64,000 nucleotides of DNA, from assembly GCA_964019135.1 (NCBI GenBank), contig OZ025260.1:18408254-18472253 (forward strand). The letters run 5' to 3'. The DNA is from Arenicola marina (taxonomy: Eukaryota; Annelida; Polychaeta; Arenicolidae). The translations under genes were made by a program, and so were the position numbers. This document shows positions 62,621-64,000 of the stretch, piece after piece (the stretch's first letter is position 1; each line of letters begins with the position of its first letter). The notes under the pieces were generated by a model. That model was not told where the DNA came from. It worked only from the letters and a program-made list of their open reading frames with translations, and searched no databases.

Positions 62621-64000
62621 TGTACATATGTGACGGTGTTACCATTACAGTGAGAGTGTACATGTGTGACGGTGTTACCATTACAGTGCGATTGTACTTG
62701 TGCGACAGTTTTACCATTACAGTGAGAGTGTACATGTGTGACGGTGTTACCATTACAGTGAGAGTGTACATGTGCGACTGTGTTACCATTACAGTGAGAG
62801 TGTACATGTGTGACGGTGTTACCATTACAGTTAGAGTGTACATGTGTGACGGTGTTACCATTACAGTGAGAGTGTACATGTGCGACAGTTTTACCATTAC
62901 AGTGAGAGTGTACATGTGTGACTGTGTTACCATTACAGTGAGAGTGTACATGTGTGACGGTGTTACCATTACAGTGAGAGTGTACTTGTGTGACGGTGTT
63001 AGGATTACATTGAGAGTACATGGGTGACGGTGTTACCATTACAGTGAGGGTGTACATGTGTGACGGTGTTACCATTAGAGAAGAGTGTACTTGTGTGACG
63101 GTGTTACCATTACAGTGAGAGTGTACATGTGTGACGGTGTTACCATTAGAGAAGAGTGTACATGTGTGACGGTGTTACCATTAGAGAAGAGTGTAGATGT
63201 GTGACGGTGTTACCATTACAGTGAGAGTGTACATGTGTGACGGTGTTACCATTAGAGAAGAGTGTACATGTGTGACGGTGTTACCATTAGAGAAGAGTGT
63301 ACATGTGTGACGGTGTTACCATTAGAGAAGAGTGTACATGTGTGACGGTGTTACCATTAGAGAAGAGTGTACATGTGTGACGGTGTTACCATTAGAGAAG
63401 AGTGTACATGTGTGACGGTGTTACCATTAGAGAAGAGTATACTTGTGTGACGGTATTACCATTAGAGAAGAGTGTACTTGTGTGACGGTGTTACCATTAC
63501 CGTGAGTGTACTTGTGTGACGGTGTTAGGATTACATTGAGAGTACATGGGTGACGGTGTTACCATTACAGTGAGAGTGTACATGTGTGACGGTGTTACCA
63601 TTACAGTGAGAGTGTACATGTGTGACGGTGTTACCATTACCGTGAGAGTGTACTTGTGTGACGGTGTTACCATTACAGCGAGAGCGTGCATATGTGAAGG
63701 TGTTACCATTACAGTGAGAGTGTACATGTGTGACGCTGTTACCATTACAGTGAGAGTGTACTTGTGTGACGGTGTTACCATTACCCTGAGAGTGTACATG
63801 TGTGACGGTTTTACCATTAGAAAAGAGTGTACTTGTGTGACGGTGTTACCATTACAGTGATAGTGTACATGTGTGACGGTGTTACCATTAGAGAAGAGTG
63901 TACTTGTGTGACGGTGTTACCATTACAGTGAGAGTGTACTTGTGTGACGTTGTTACGATTACATTGAGTGTACATGTGTGACGGTGTAACCATTACAGTG
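62621..64000 (+). repeat. 36-bp satellite array (right array)
   Basis: Same monomer and orientation as the left array, cut by the right window edge. 62,621-63,050 is nearly pure 36-bp class; 63,060-63,480 has many 35-bp AGAGAAGA monomers followed by GTGTACATG, a combination that is rare or absent in the left array. Two partial units (GATTACATTGAGAGTACATG) recur at 63,002 and 63,530, hinting at a duplication of about 530 bp. Confidence 0.95.

Overview
The window looks like nuclear DNA of a spiralian animal, most probably a mollusc. Two small genes carry TALE-type homeodomains of a divergent kind (loop HHPYP, recognition helix WLANRRMR) that resembles the TALE expansion described in spiralians. 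Spliced genes with consensus GT-AG introns, TATA boxes, AATAAA signals, TA and CA microsatellites and many minisatellites are all eukaryotic. The species cannot be named from the sequence.

Layout. Positions 1-44,808 are one unbroken satellite of about 1,250 monomers of 36 bp (with a 35-bp class), which runs off the left edge. It is built from nested head-to-tail duplications of 1.0, 1.8, 2.0, 2.35, 2.43, 3.28 and 6.81 kb. The same satellite, in the same orientation, returns at 62,621 and runs off the right edge. The 17.8 kb between is a gene island packed with other tandem repeats.

The island starts with a seven-exon gene (44,849-50,929, + strand). None of its exons is conspicuous as an open frame alone, but all seven join in phase to 274 codons: signal peptide, an eight-cysteine domain, two thrombospondin type 1 (TSP1) modules and a hydrophobic C-terminal tail that could be a GPI signal. 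Its first codon lies 40 bp beyond the satellite. Its introns carry separate tandem arrays; two of these arrays start exactly at the 5' splice site and copy it many times. The second TSP1 exon is a young duplicate of the first, together with its flanking intron.

After intergenic low-complexity DNA (TA repeat, a 0.7-kb pyrimidine tract, a 26-bp minisatellite) come two convergent TALE homeobox genes. The first (54,589-55,620, +) has two exons, a TATA box and a poly(A) signal. The second (57,290-56,478, -) shares about 81% of homeodomain residues but has a shifted upstream frame, and is flanked by two direct copies of a 175-bp element. The rest of the island, to 62,620, holds no gene I can support: it has a TIR-flanked 17-bp minisatellite, a foldback element, a 167-bp duplication and a MITE-like element.

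The many long open frames in the satellites are a by-product of repeat units without stops and are not annotated as genes.
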